A stretch of 64,000 bases of DNA from Chloroflexota bacterium (GTDB lineage Bacteria > Chloroflexota > Anaerolineae > Anaerolineales > Anaerolineaceae), in the NCBI GenBank assembly GCA_016887485.1, contig CP069394.1, positions 558,001 through 622,000 of the forward strand. The letters run 5' to 3'. Shown in pieces: positions 53,187 to 62,973 of the stretch; positions within the stretch are counted from its first letter, which is position 1; each line of letters starts with the position of its first letter. Made by a program: the position numbers and the translations under genes. The notes beneath the pieces were generated by a model. That model had not been told where the DNA came from, searched no databases, and was given only the letters and a program-made list of their open reading frames with translations.

Positions 53187-54563
53187 TTATTGAATGTCGA
53201 TTTGAGTGACAGGGAATAAGACGACATCACCGGACATCTTCGCCAGCGCATAAGAAATGCTGTCTTCACCGATAACAGTGAAGAGGCGGAAGTCATCGTT
53301 TTGGTCCAGTTCATCCCAACTGAAAGTGATCTCTTCATCGCTGTTGTTGAATTGGAGCTCAATGGGGGTTTGCCCGGGGAAGGCTGCAGTGACGATCTTC
53401 CAGACAGCAACGCCCTGGAGCTTCTCAGAACCGTCAGGGAGTGCGATCTGGGTGCTGTCCATTTCGAACAACCAATCATCTGAGACAAAGATATATTCGC
53501 TGCCATCAATACAATGGAAAACTAATTGATCGGAGGTAATCACCGTCAGCCGGGCCACACCGCGAATCCAGGCTTTGCTGCTTTCCGGGCCAACCACATC
53601 AAAGGTCGAGTTCTTGCCGGAACCGCTTTGGACGATCAAGATGTTGTCGTTGGTGTTAAGTTCATCAAAACTGAGCAGGAAAGCATAACCATCGGTTGCT
53701 TCGATCAATAAAGTGTCCGCGTCCGGATCCGGGTCAGCTGCGGCAATGATGGCTTTGAGGGGATAACCGGTGTATTCGGAGAGGACGCCCTTATATTCCA
53801 TCTGGAGGGTGGCTTTCTCAATTGTTACGTCCCTATCTGGGAACCCATAGGCTGCGGTCACCGTCCCATTGACGGAGATCTGTTCCGGCCCCTGAAGCTG
53901 AATTTTCAGGAAGACAGTCATCAGGATGGCAATAACAAAAACGCCAGACAGGACAGACCAGCCAATCCTGCGATTCTTCTGGGTGGGCTGTTCTGCCCGA
54001 ACCACACCGGCCTTTGTTAGGGATTTGATCAGAAGTGAGGGGATTACACCGGCAAAAACACAACCGGAGGCAAAGGCGACCACGAAGAGCAGCCCAATGG
54101 CAGAGGCAGCGAGTATATTGGAAGGCAGGGTTGCGAAGATCTGGAATACCAGAATGTTGGAGCCTGAGGCCAGTCCGCCTGCAACCAGATAGGGTAGGAG
54201 ATTGCGTTTGTTGCGGAAGATCAGGAAGCCGAAATCCACCAGCAAGCCTGCGACCAGATCAATCAAAAGGATGATGATCCCGTGGCTGTTACCGCTCATC
54301 AGCTCAACCGCACCTTTGAGGATGCCGGTCAGGGTGCCGGTTCCCGGTTTGCCGGTGATGGCAAAAGCAAGCACGATCCAGATCACATGTAAGCCTGCAG
54401 CCCATTGAGAGGCACCAGCAAAGCCCAGGATAGCCTGAACGGTATCACTGAGGGCATTGATATAGGTGCTGGCCACGCCGCCCAAGGCAGCCAGAACAGC
54501 CATGATGAGCAGGTCTCGGGTGGAGAAATAGAATTTATTCTTATTGGGACTTTGGGATTCCAA
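53187..54563 (-). CDS. ECF S component (YkoE-like) fused to extracytoplasmic SUOX-like repeats
   Basis: The 458-aa protein has a YkoE-like S component (about 10-205; STRDLLIMAVLAALGG and ITGKPGTGTLTGIL). A further membrane helix (about 215-235) leads to an outside region with two SUOX-type modules (GYPLKAIIAAADP, EATDGYAFLLSFDEL; then VAVWKIVTAAFPG). The transporter thus carries its own putative binding domain. The start is the TTG at 54563 with AAGGAG eight bases upstream; the reading frame further upstream is leader RNA. It is the first gene of the operon controlled by the structured leader. The substrate is unknown; a molybdopterin-type compound is proposed. Confidence 0.78.
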   Translation of the reverse strand: MESQSPNKNKFYFSTRDLLIMAVLAALGGVASTYINALSDTVQAILGFAGASQWAAGLHVIWIVLAFAITGKPGTGTLTGILKGAVELMSGNSHGIIILLIDLVAGLLVDFGFLIFRNKRNLLPYLVAGGLASGSNILVFQIFATLPSNILAASAIGLLFVVAFASGCVFAGVIPSLLIKSLTKAGVVRAEQPTQKNRRIGWSVLSGVFVIAILMTVFLKIQLQGPEQISVNGTVTAAYGFPDRDVTIEKATLQMEYKGVLSEYTGYPLKAIIAAADPDPDADTLLIEATDGYAFLLSFDELNTNDNILIVQSGSGKNSTFDVVGPESSKAWIRGVARLTVITSDQLVFHCIDGSEYIFVSDDWLFEMDSTQIALPDGSEKLQGVAVWKIVTAAFPGQTPIELQFNNSDEEITFSWDELDQNDDFRLFTVIGEDSISYALAKMSGDVVLFPVTQIDIQ

Positions 54564-54569
54564 CTCAAA

Positions 54570-54597
54570 CGCTCCTTCGCATTTCTGGAAAGGAGCG
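54570..54597 (-). promoter_or_regulatory. Ribosome-site-sequestering hairpin before the S component
   Basis: CGCTCCTT and AAGGAGCG form an 8-bp stem that buries the AAGGAG ribosome site of the TTG start at 54563. It lies just after the aptamer-like region, so ligand binding could switch translation. Confidence 0.7.
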
Positions 54598-54599
54598 GC

Positions 54600-54740
54600 T
54601 TTACATGACGCGCAAAATGGGATGGCGCGAGATGTTGACCATCTTCTTTCCAAACACGGGAGGCAAGGACGTTTCCATCCTTACCCTAACGGCCGGGATA
54701 CCATAGCATGGCTTTAGGTAGCGTGGCTCGAAGATGTGAT
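54600..54740 (-). promoter_or_regulatory. Structured leader, candidate Moco/Tuco riboswitch
   Basis: The minus strand contains GAGCCACGCTACC, a hairpin GCCAT-GCT-ATGGT, TCCCGGCCG, a stem-loop AAGGATG-GAAA-CGTCCTT with a GAAA tetraloop, then GCCTCCCGTGTTTGGAAAG. From memory this matches the layout and end sequence of the molybdenum/tungsten cofactor RNA motif; I could not run a covariance search. A TAGAAT (54758-54763) may be the -10 box. The genes downstream encode SUOX-fold proteins, which fits. Confidence 0.6.
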
Positions 54741-54808
54741 ATTTTTCTCTCGGGCTTATTCTAACATAAGGTTGAAAATGGATGTAGAGCAAGGGCTGGA
54801 TTAAACTG

Positions 54809-54838
54809 AATGCCCTCAAAAGGAGATTTGAGGGCATT
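54809..54838 (-). terminator. Inverted repeat after the C25 peptidase gene
   Basis: AATGCCCTCAAA and TTTGAGGGCATT form a perfect 12-bp stem, loop of six. The following T-run is short, so termination may be partial. It separates the peptidase gene from the leader of the second ECF operon. Confidence 0.55.
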
Positions 54839-54902
54839 TGAGGAGACTAGTGGCTTAGAGAGAGGACTACTCAGGAGGATAGGCAAAAAGCCACAATAGG
54901 AG

Positions 54903-57542
54903 TTATCTTGATGTTGAGAATTTCACCAACTTTCCACGTTTATCAAAGGTCATCCGGGCGAAATGATGATGGGTTGTGTCCTGGTTTTCCTGGATGGACT
55001 TCTGGAGGGTGACGAAGTAGCGATCATCTTTGGTGGACTTGCTCTTTCCCTCAAATTGGCCCGCCTTGGAGGTGACAACCTTCATCTGGGCATTTTGCAG
55101 GCCAGGCAGGTATTTCTCGATCACTTCCTTGACGCCGGCTGAGACTTTCTTGGGCATCTCACCATTGGCGGATGTCGGAACGAGGTCGGAGTCGCTGATG
55201 GCTTTGACGGCTGGCTGCGATTTCACCCTGACCAGTTTGGTGGACTTGCTGTCACCTTCATAAGCTGCCAGTGGATCACCATAGAGGACGAAGGAGAGCA
55301 GGGTCTTCTGATCTTCACCATCCAGAAAGCCTTGTTTCTTGGTCATTTCCTGGGCAAAGGTCAGTTTGGCCCGCATAAGGGCGTAACCGACTGCATCACC
55401 TTCCAACACCTGTTTCCAATAAAGTTGTGCCAGGTAATCTGCGGCGATCAGCGGCATGGTGACGGAGCCATAGGCGATGCAGGTGGAGCCAATGAATGCC
55501 TTGGTGCCCATATCGAGGAATTTCAATGACATGGCCTCATCGTGCGCTTTTTCAGCGATGTTCGCCCCGTAGCAGGCTTCGGAGAACACGTATTTCGGTG
55601 AAGGTACATTCTCACTGAAAAGTTCCGGGCTGAGGGCGATGGGATAATCCGGCCCAGAGGAGTCGTTGGAGAAATCCTTCTGTCCGTACCAATTGGGGCC
55701 ATCCTGAGTGCCGTGGAGGTTGAAGTAACCCAGATCGGGACCGGTTTTCTTGGCTAATTGAATGTTCGCGGTGTTGGTGGGCGGTGAAAGCAGCAGGTTT
55801 CTGGCTTTACCGATGGTGTTGTAGACACCAGCGGATGCTTCCTGCCAGACCTCTGCTGAGAGCCCTAGTGTGGAATCGGTGCTGTTGGCGAGTCCAAAGA
55901 GTGCGAGCAGATTTTGGAGCCAACCGAACAGAGCGCTGAAGGACAGGTCAATGTTCAGACCCTTTTTGCTGCCTTTTTCGTAGCGATAGATCAATTGGCG
56001 GATTTGATAAAGCAACAGGCCGGCATCATTTCCAGCCTCACCGGGCAGGCGGCCAACTGGCCACTGCGGGATGAAGTAGTTATCATCGATGGTGCCATAA
56101 GGATTATCTGAGGCAACTTCCAGGTCATCATCCAGGGTTGGATTAGGCAGTTGGTGGAAGGGGATGATCTCAGGTCCGCCGACGATTAGCAGGGAGCCGA
56201 TCATTTCACCCTGGATTGCCAGGGCTTGATCAAGGTCAGCCAGGCTCAGCTTTACCTTCCAGGCATCCGTAGCAACGGTAGGTTTGATGCCCAGTTGAGA
56301 CAGGCTCGCAGGATCATCCGGATAGAAGACCCGGGCGTTCCAATCAGGCATGTTGCCGATCAGGCCGGCCAGTTCCTGCAGGAGGCCATCAATGACCTCA
56401 GCGGTGTTGGGACCATATTGGCTTTCCAATTGGGTTTTGGAACTCATGATGACATAGATTGGGAAGCGATTATCCGCCCGTTCCAGTTCCTTGTTCTTCA
56501 GCCGTTTTGCCAGACGATTGAAGACCTTTTGCACGTCCTCAAAATCTTCATCGGCGGCGGTGGGGGTCTTCGCGAACATTGGGTTGATCTCTTCCAAAGT
56601 CTTTTTAGCGATATCTTCCTCAGCCTCATCTACTTCGGTGATCACTGGTTTGGTCTTGTCCTGTTCTTCAATGCTCTCTACTGCAACCTGTTTGGCTTCA
56701 ACCGGGATCTCTTCCAGTTCAGGTTCGATTTCACCGCCCGAAGCCAGCTGATTCCAGCCTAAGGCATTGGCGACCGTTGCAGGGACAGCCAGATCAAAGT
56801 AGATTTCCATCTCATCCGGCCAGAGGTCCGCGAAGCGGTGGTTTTGACCCAGCAAGCGCTGAATCACCTGACCGGTGCTGTCATGCGCTGCCACCCAGTG
56901 CAAACGTTCGACGCCTTCTGATTCTTTGTCCTGGTTCATATCTGCCAGGGACTTGATAATGCTCACCTGGAGGCAGTTCGGCCATTGCTGGTAATAAATC
57001 TCAGAGAGATTAATGAGCAGCTCAGCGTTTTGTGATTTATAAGCTGCTTTGAGGTGCAAAATGGATGGCAGTGGGGAATCGGGTGATTTCAGGAGAGACT
57101 GATGCACCATTTGATTGGTCGTATCAAAGTCACCGGAAGAATAAGCCTTGCGGGCTTCCCATAGGGGGATCAACCACTCAAGGAATGCACCCTCGGGCTG
57201 GTTTTCTACGGTGAGGTAGCTGAGAATGGCCGCCCATTCCGCCTTCGCGTCTGTATTTGAGGAAATCTGGTTCAATGCCTGATAAGCTTCGATGAACTGA
57301 GGGTCCAATTCGACTAATGAGTTGAGGATCGAAACGGCCTGATCGATCATGCCCAGGTTGGCATAGTTCAGGGCCTGTTGGAATTGAACGTAGAGGTCTC
57401 CGGGGTAATTGACCAGCCAGAGCAAACAAGCCTGTTTGATGAATTGGTGTTCCTCGGCTTCTTTGGCGGCGTTCAGGATCGTCAGGAATTTATAGCGATC
57501 CAGGGCATTCAAATAATCCAGGGGTGATGTGGATTTTTGCAT
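54903..57542 (-). CDS. TPR protein with caspase-like (C25/gingipain-type) peptidase domain
   Basis: The 879-aa protein has TPR-like helices in residues 1-300. An acidic linker follows (about 265-320), then a peptidase C25-type domain (about 360-790). The catalytic pair is visible as YFNLHG (His610) and FSEACYGA (Cys657), each at the end of a beta strand. No signal peptide is present, so it would act in the cytoplasm, unlike gingipains. Bacterial caspase-like proteins with TPRs often belong to stress or conflict systems. It lies two bases after the 1797-aa TPR gene stop and is likely co-expressed. The target is unknown. Confidence 0.75.
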   Translation of the reverse strand: MQKSTSPLDYLNALDRYKFLTILNAAKEAEEHQFIKQACLLWLVNYPGDLYVQFQQALNYANLGMIDQAVSILNSLVELDPQFIEAYQALNQISSNTDAKAEWAAILSYLTVENQPEGAFLEWLIPLWEARKAYSSGDFDTTNQMVHQSLLKSPDSPLPSILHLKAAYKSQNAELLINLSEIYYQQWPNCLQVSIIKSLADMNQDKESEGVERLHWVAAHDSTGQVIQRLLGQNHRFADLWPDEMEIYFDLAVPATVANALGWNQLASGGEIEPELEEIPVEAKQVAVESIEEQDKTKPVITEVDEAEEDIAKKTLEEINPMFAKTPTAADEDFEDVQKVFNRLAKRLKNKELERADNRFPIYVIMSSKTQLESQYGPNTAEVIDGLLQELAGLIGNMPDWNARVFYPDDPASLSQLGIKPTVATDAWKVKLSLADLDQALAIQGEMIGSLLIVGGPEIIPFHQLPNPTLDDDLEVASDNPYGTIDDNYFIPQWPVGRLPGEAGNDAGLLLYQIRQLIYRYEKGSKKGLNIDLSFSALFGWLQNLLALFGLANSTDSTLGLSAEVWQEASAGVYNTIGKARNLLLSPPTNTANIQLAKKTGPDLGYFNLHGTQDGPNWYGQKDFSNDSSGPDYPIALSPELFSENVPSPKYVFSEACYGANIAEKAHDEAMSLKFLDMGTKAFIGSTCIAYGSVTMPLIAADYLAQLYWKQVLEGDAVGYALMRAKLTFAQEMTKKQGFLDGEDQKTLLSFVLYGDPLAAYEGDSKSTKLVRVKSQPAVKAISDSDLVPTSANGEMPKKVSAGVKEVIEKYLPGLQNAQMKVVTSKAGQFEGKSKSTKDDRYFVTLQKSIQENQDTTHHHFARMTFDKRGKLVKFSTSR

Positions 57543-57544
57543 GG

Positions 57545-60500
57545 TTATCTCGTCTCTCTAAGATTATTAATTAAGTTCATGGCGGTGATGACACCTAACT
57601 GACGGATGATCTCGGAATCATCGGGGGCCAGGGATTTGGCTTGTTTCAGCATGGCTTCGGCACCGGAGTAGTCTTTGCATTCCTTGAGCGCCATTGCGGA
57701 GTGATAGAAGGGCTTGGGATCATTGGGGTCAATTTCCGTCGCCTGGTGGAAGATCTTGATGGCTTCTTCCAGATTACGGCGATCCTGATAGGTCTTGCCC
57801 AGTTCAATATATGCTTCGACCAGAGCGGGATCGTGAACGATAGCATCTGAAAGATGGGCGATAGCCTGGTCCAGTTGACCGGTCTTGCGCTGCAGCCGGC
57901 CCAGCATCAAGTGCACACTGGCCTGTTCAGGGATGATCCGCAGGATGGTCTTGGCGGTCTTTTCCGCTTTTTCAAGCCGGTTGGTTTGGATCAGCCAGTC
58001 GGTCAGTTCTGTCAGGACTTCGGGATCTTCCGAATGAACCTCAGCGAGTTTGACGAGTTCCGGCAGGATCGCTTCGGTGCCTTCATAGGCTTTTTTGACC
58101 TTCAGGGCTTCTAGCTGCATCCGGGTGTTCTCGGGGTTCTTATCAAGGTATTGGTTGAGGACCAGGAGGGCCTGACCGAATTTCCCTTGTTTGGCAAGGG
58201 ACTGAGCCTGGATCACATTGGCGTCTTCATCCAGTGGGTTTTCTTCCAGAATATGGCTGGTTTTTTCCACGGCGCTGTCGTAATCCTTCTTGGTGAACAT
58301 CAACTGAGCCTCTTTGATCGCCAGGGATTTATTGGCGGGGTCCAGCTGTTGTGCGTTCTGAACGTTGCGGATAGCAGCGGTAAAATCACCCATCCGGCGG
58401 TTGACCTCAGCCAGTTTCAGCCAGGTATCGGCGTTCTGCGTTTTGAAGGAAACGCTCTTTTCAAGGTCGGCTTTGGCGTCCACCAGGTCATTGGAGACCA
58501 GACGAATTTCAGCGGATTGGAGCCAGAAATCAGCGTTATTGGGGTCAGCATCCAGAGCCTGCGAGATGTGGGCAGAGGCGTTGTTGGTGTTGCCGGTCTG
58601 CATCTCAAGTTCAGCGGCGTAAGCATACCAGGCTGATTCGGTGGGCCAGATCTGGAGGGCGGTGTCAATTGACTTGAGCGCCATCTCAGGATTGTCCTGA
58701 TTGAGGTAAGCTAACAGCGCATGGTTGCTGGCGTTCAGGGTGTCAAATTCGAGGGCTTTCTCGACCATTGGGATGGCATCCACTTTGTGATATTTCAGGG
58801 CGTTGAGACCATAAGCCTGCAGAACCTGAGGATCATTGGGATAGGTCTCTAGTGCCTGGCGGACGATTTCATCATCATCGCAGGACATCACCATTGCGGC
58901 TGCTGCATTCGGGCTCACCAGACAGGTTTCATAATTCAACATTAACTGCCATTCGCCTTCAAAGGCGGAAGCGCCGCGGGCTTTCAGGCATACCCAGTCA
59001 TTTTGATCGAGCGTATTTTTCACTTTCTCAATCAATATGTTGAACTGAGCCTGATTTGCGCCGCTCACGAATTCACTGCCAGGGGCATGGGCTGTGATGG
59101 AGAGGATTTCGACTTTGCGTTGTTCTTCAGCAGCGAGTGCCAGGCTGTTGGCATAACGCCAATTAGCCAGGGGCTGGTCGGGCAGGATGGCAGCGGCTTG
59201 CTGATAGAGTTTCACGGCGAGGGCCATATCCTTGAGATCCAGAGCGGCTTCAGCCATCCCAATCAAGGTCATCTGACGGCGGCTGATATTTGCCACGTTC
59301 ACCGATGGGGTAGCATTGGTGTTCTGGAAGAAGGCTTTATAAGCTTCATCCAGATAGGTGCGAGCTACTTCCAACTCACCCATCGAGGCGGCAATCCGGC
59401 TTTGCAGGGCCAGCAACCGGGGGTAGGTGACCAGTCCGGTCGTGAATTGCTGGGCCTGATCGAATGAGGGATTGGGAGATGTCAGGAAAGCCATCAACTC
59501 GGATTTCAAACAAGCGATGTCAATGCTGTCCTGGTCTTTTTGTTCGACATTCAGCTCACTCAGGAGGTCCAGCGCTGAATGGAAGGCCATATTTAGCGAC
59601 CGTGTTTCAGCGCAAGCTAAACGGATCTTCAAATTCTTAGGATTACGCTCCAGAGCCGCGTCCAAATGAGCGAGGGCTTTCTCGTTGTTTCCCAATGCAC
59701 GGTAGAGCTGCCCGAGGCGATAATCGTAACCAGCCATCGAGAAATCCACCGGGTAGAGGAGGGGGGATTTCGAATAGGCTTTCAGCCGGTCAACATTACT
59801 GTCCAATTTGGTTTCAGCAATCGATTCGATAAGCTGGAGGCTGGTCAGGGCTGGCTGATACTGGCCGAGATAATCCAGAATGTCCGCTTTGAGCAGCGCC
59901 AGTTCGGGATACTGGAGGATTGTTTCGACATCCAGGTCCAGAGTTGCCAGTGCTTCCCGGCGTTGGTTCTGGGATGTGTAGGCAGCGGCCAGGTCCATGA
60001 CCATCAGGGGGGAGAAGTTGCTGGCATTTTGGATGGCCTTTTCTAAGGCTTTGATTGCCAGATCGAAATTGTTCAACCGGATGCTCTGATAAGCAGCATC
60101 CTGGAGTTCCTCAGGGCTAACATCCGCACTGTTGATGACACTCATCAGTTTGTTTTCGGCGGCGTCCATTTCACCCAGTGCCAGATGAGCACGGGAGAGC
60201 CAGAGCTTCAATGCCGGTAGATTGGGCTGGAGGATCAGGGCTTCTTTGAGGGTTTTGACGGCCTCCTCAGGCTTGCCAGCATCCAACCGGAACTTGGCAT
60301 ACCAGAGAATGTTGTCGAGGTCCTGAGGGGCCAGTTTGAGGGCCAGGATGGCCGTGTCGCTGGCTTTGCCGTCCAATTCGGAAACCTGATAGGCCTTGGC
60401 CAGGGCGTGAAGGATGGTGGTGTTTTCGGGCTGCTGACCGGCAGCTTCCTGCAATGTGGCGACGGCCATTTCAACTTTGCCCATAGCCAGGGCGGTTTTA

Positions 60501-62938
60501 CCCAGGCCATATTGGAGCTGCCAGGTGGCCCGTGATTTTGCAGGATGGATCTGTTTGGAAACATCCAGATAAGTATCAAAAGCGAGTTGGCTTTCACCCA
60601 GCAGACGTTCAACGTCCGCCAGGTTCAGTTTGACCTGCGTATCGGGTCCATTGGCGGCCAGGTAGGTGGAAAGAATGCCCCGCAGTTGGGAGAGTTCGAC
60701 TTGATTGATTTCAGGTGAGGCGGTCTCAGCTTCCGCAATTACAACTTTTGCAGCAGAGAGCACCGTGTCCCGATCATTGGGATAATTTTCGGAGGCAAAG
60801 AGCAGAATTGGCTTGGCTGCCGGTGCTTGTTTCATGGCCAAAAGGACATGACCCAGAAGCTTTGCCACAGCAGGTTTATGCTCATAATCAGCGATATGGG
60901 GTTCAAGCAGTGCCCAGGCCTCATCGTAACGCCCCAGCTTGTAGCTGGCCCGTGCCAAGTAGAACTGGCCTTCGGGATTGTGGCCGTCGAGATCATGGGC
61001 TTTTTTGAGATAAGAGATGGCATCGGCGGGGCTTTGTTTTTCAAGCATCAGCTTACCGAGTTCACGGAGCAGTTCGGGGCTATCCGGAATGGCGACGACG
61101 CCTTTTTGCAGGACTTCCATCGTCTTATCCGTTTGGTCATTCTCCTGCCAGATCTGCGCCAGGGCCAGCCAGGTGGCGGCCTCTTCGGGGATGGTTTCGA
61201 CCACTTCTTCCATGTGCTGAATGGCTTTGACGGTGTCACCTTTTTGCCAGAAGCCTTCACCTAACAGGATCAGCGCATTGGGTTGAGTAGGGTGGTCTTT
61301 GAGTACATTCTGGCAGATGGATATAGCCAGATCAGTCTGCTTGGTATGCAGGGCTGATTCGGCGAACAGCAGCAAATCACTCGTTACAGGATTGACCTCG
61401 GATTTGACAATATCCTGAATAGCAGTAAAAGCCTTGTGCCATTGCTGGGCTTTACCATAGAGGCGAGCTAACACCTTGCGGTGCTCTTGCGCTTCAGGCT
61501 CCACCAACTCCAGATAAGAGGTCAGTTCGATGGCTTTCTCGTATTGCTGCGATTTACTGAACCAATCCCGCATAAGCTTGATCTGTTTCAGATTGGAGAA
61601 ATGGAAAGGCCATTTGGCATTGGCGATTTTGATATCTTCGTTGGCTAATGCGGAGCGCAGGATTTCGTCATCACAGTCCAGAGCAAGATCGTGAACAAAG
61701 AAGTTCGGGCTAGGCGATTTGCGAGCAGGGGCAGACAGGTTTAGCATGACCTGCTGATCCATTCCCTTGGCATGGGTCTGGTTGATTTGAGCGGTGAGAT
61801 AGCTCTTTTGGGGGCTATCGGAAATTTGAGATAATTGCTGTTTGGCTTCTTCAAAATCACATTGCTCGACCAGGAAATGACTGTATTGCAGTCGGGCGAG
61901 TTGTGATTTGGGTTCGGCCTCAATAATTTTCTGCCAGGCAGCTTTGGCTTCTGGGCCGGATTTTCCGGCGATGGCCTGATATTGCGCCTGGGTTTGGATG
62001 AAGGAGAGGATGCCGCTGGCGCTGGCATAAGCCTCAGAAGATTTGATCTCGTTGCCGGCGTAGTGTAGCAGGGCGGCAACCTTGCTCAAATCTTCTGCCA
62101 GATCCATCCGAACGGATTTTTCCAGGGGATCAATCCGATCCGATGGTGTCTGGAAAGCTTCCAGTTCGGAATAAGTGCGGGCCATGAAGTCCGCTGTGGA
62201 GCGGGTCTGCAACAGGCTGGAGGCGAGTAATTGCGCCATTTGACTTTTCTCAGCTTTTTGCAGGTCTTTGAGCGCTTCCAATTGGAGATCAATCCCAGCA
62301 CTGGAAACATGGACATATAGGTGGTCGAGTTTTTCCGTATGAGGGATTGGATTGCTCAGGAGAGCATGGATGAACAAGCCCAGACCGGTCTTTGCGGCTG
62401 CCAGGTTGTTTTCCTGCATAAATTCGGTGATAAAGCCATCGAAATCGGGATTAAGCGCATAAAGGCAAGTCGCAGGGGTTTGCCAGATTTGGATATTCTT
62501 CTCAATACCACGGGTGCCTTGCTTGACCAGGATTTTATTGGCGATTCCCTGCCAGCTGTCATTCGCACTGTATTCCTTGAGCAGGGCGAAGGTCAGCATG
62601 CCTGCGGAGAGAGCATCAGTGGGGGCTAGTCCGGTATTCAGAGTTGATTCGAACACCTTGGTAGCCTCAGCTGTCAATTCGTTGGGGATGACCGTTTCCG
62701 GGTCCGAAAGAGCAGTGAGAGCCAAACCGAATTTCTCTTTGATCAACGCATTGATCACCGCAGCAGGGGCGAAACCGTCCCGGGTGCCATCAGTGGATTC
62801 AAAGATCGGCAGGCTGGTGCCGGTATCCTGAGCCAATTCCCAGATTAGGGGATCCTGCTGGAGGCTCTCCGCAACGATCTTACGGTCAGCGGGAGCAAAA
62901 CGCTTTCTAATTAAATCGAGCAATACCTCTATAGCCAT
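57545..62938 (-). CDS. Giant TPR-repeat protein
   Basis: The 1797-aa protein is almost wholly tetratricopeptide repeats, with clear units such as WLALAQIWQENDQTDKAM-like and YLKKAHDLDGHNPEGQFYLARA split over neighbours. No signal peptide, membrane helix or catalytic domain is evident. It is probably a cytoplasmic scaffold for the peptidase encoded next and the AAA+ protein upstream. The ATG at 62938 is preferred over a TTG at 62950. It is one of the largest genes of the window. Repeats are diverged, so this is not a recent tandem array. Confidence 0.8.
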   Translation of the reverse strand: MAIEVLLDLIRKRFAPADRKIVAESLQQDPLIWELAQDTGTSLPIFESTDGTRDGFAPAAVINALIKEKFGLALTALSDPETVIPNELTAEATKVFESTLNTGLAPTDALSAGMLTFALLKEYSANDSWQGIANKILVKQGTRGIEKNIQIWQTPATCLYALNPDFDGFITEFMQENNLAAAKTGLGLFIHALLSNPIPHTEKLDHLYVHVSSAGIDLQLEALKDLQKAEKSQMAQLLASSLLQTRSTADFMARTYSELEAFQTPSDRIDPLEKSVRMDLAEDLSKVAALLHYAGNEIKSSEAYASASGILSFIQTQAQYQAIAGKSGPEAKAAWQKIIEAEPKSQLARLQYSHFLVEQCDFEEAKQQLSQISDSPQKSYLTAQINQTHAKGMDQQVMLNLSAPARKSPSPNFFVHDLALDCDDEILRSALANEDIKIANAKWPFHFSNLKQIKLMRDWFSKSQQYEKAIELTSYLELVEPEAQEHRKVLARLYGKAQQWHKAFTAIQDIVKSEVNPVTSDLLLFAESALHTKQTDLAISICQNVLKDHPTQPNALILLGEGFWQKGDTVKAIQHMEEVVETIPEEAATWLALAQIWQENDQTDKTMEVLQKGVVAIPDSPELLRELGKLMLEKQSPADAISYLKKAHDLDGHNPEGQFYLARASYKLGRYDEAWALLEPHIADYEHKPAVAKLLGHVLLAMKQAPAAKPILLFASENYPNDRDTVLSAAKVVIAEAETASPEINQVELSQLRGILSTYLAANGPDTQVKLNLADVERLLGESQLAFDTYLDVSKQIHPAKSRATWQLQYGLGKTALAMGKVEMAVATLQEAAGQQPENTTILHALAKAYQVSELDGKASDTAILALKLAPQDLDNILWYAKFRLDAGKPEEAVKTLKEALILQPNLPALKLWLSRAHLALGEMDAAENKLMSVINSADVSPEELQDAAYQSIRLNNFDLAIKALEKAIQNASNFSPLMVMDLAAAYTSQNQRREALATLDLDVETILQYPELALLKADILDYLGQYQPALTSLQLIESIAETKLDSNVDRLKAYSKSPLLYPVDFSMAGYDYRLGQLYRALGNNEKALAHLDAALERNPKNLKIRLACAETRSLNMAFHSALDLLSELNVEQKDQDSIDIACLKSELMAFLTSPNPSFDQAQQFTTGLVTYPRLLALQSRIAASMGELEVARTYLDEAYKAFFQNTNATPSVNVANISRRQMTLIGMAEAALDLKDMALAVKLYQQAAAILPDQPLANWRYANSLALAAEEQRKVEILSITAHAPGSEFVSGANQAQFNILIEKVKNTLDQNDWVCLKARGASAFEGEWQLMLNYETCLVSPNAAAAMVMSCDDDEIVRQALETYPNDPQVLQAYGLNALKYHKVDAIPMVEKALEFDTLNASNHALLAYLNQDNPEMALKSIDTALQIWPTESAWYAYAAELEMQTGNTNNASAHISQALDADPNNADFWLQSAEIRLVSNDLVDAKADLEKSVSFKTQNADTWLKLAEVNRRMGDFTAAIRNVQNAQQLDPANKSLAIKEAQLMFTKKDYDSAVEKTSHILEENPLDEDANVIQAQSLAKQGKFGQALLVLNQYLDKNPENTRMQLEALKVKKAYEGTEAILPELVKLAEVHSEDPEVLTELTDWLIQTNRLEKAEKTAKTILRIIPEQASVHLMLGRLQRKTGQLDQAIAHLSDAIVHDPALVEAYIELGKTYQDRRNLEEAIKIFHQATEIDPNDPKPFYHSAMALKECKDYSGAEAMLKQAKSLAPDDSEIIRQLGVITAMNLINNLRETR

Positions 62939-62973
62939 GATTAAATCCAATTCTCAGGTCAGGGTGGAACAAA

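Noticed and set aside
54564-54653. Thirty extra N-terminal residues on the ECF S-component fusion
   Set aside because: They overlap the structured leader and hairpin; a TTG with a well-placed AAGGAG starts right after, where similarity to S components begins.
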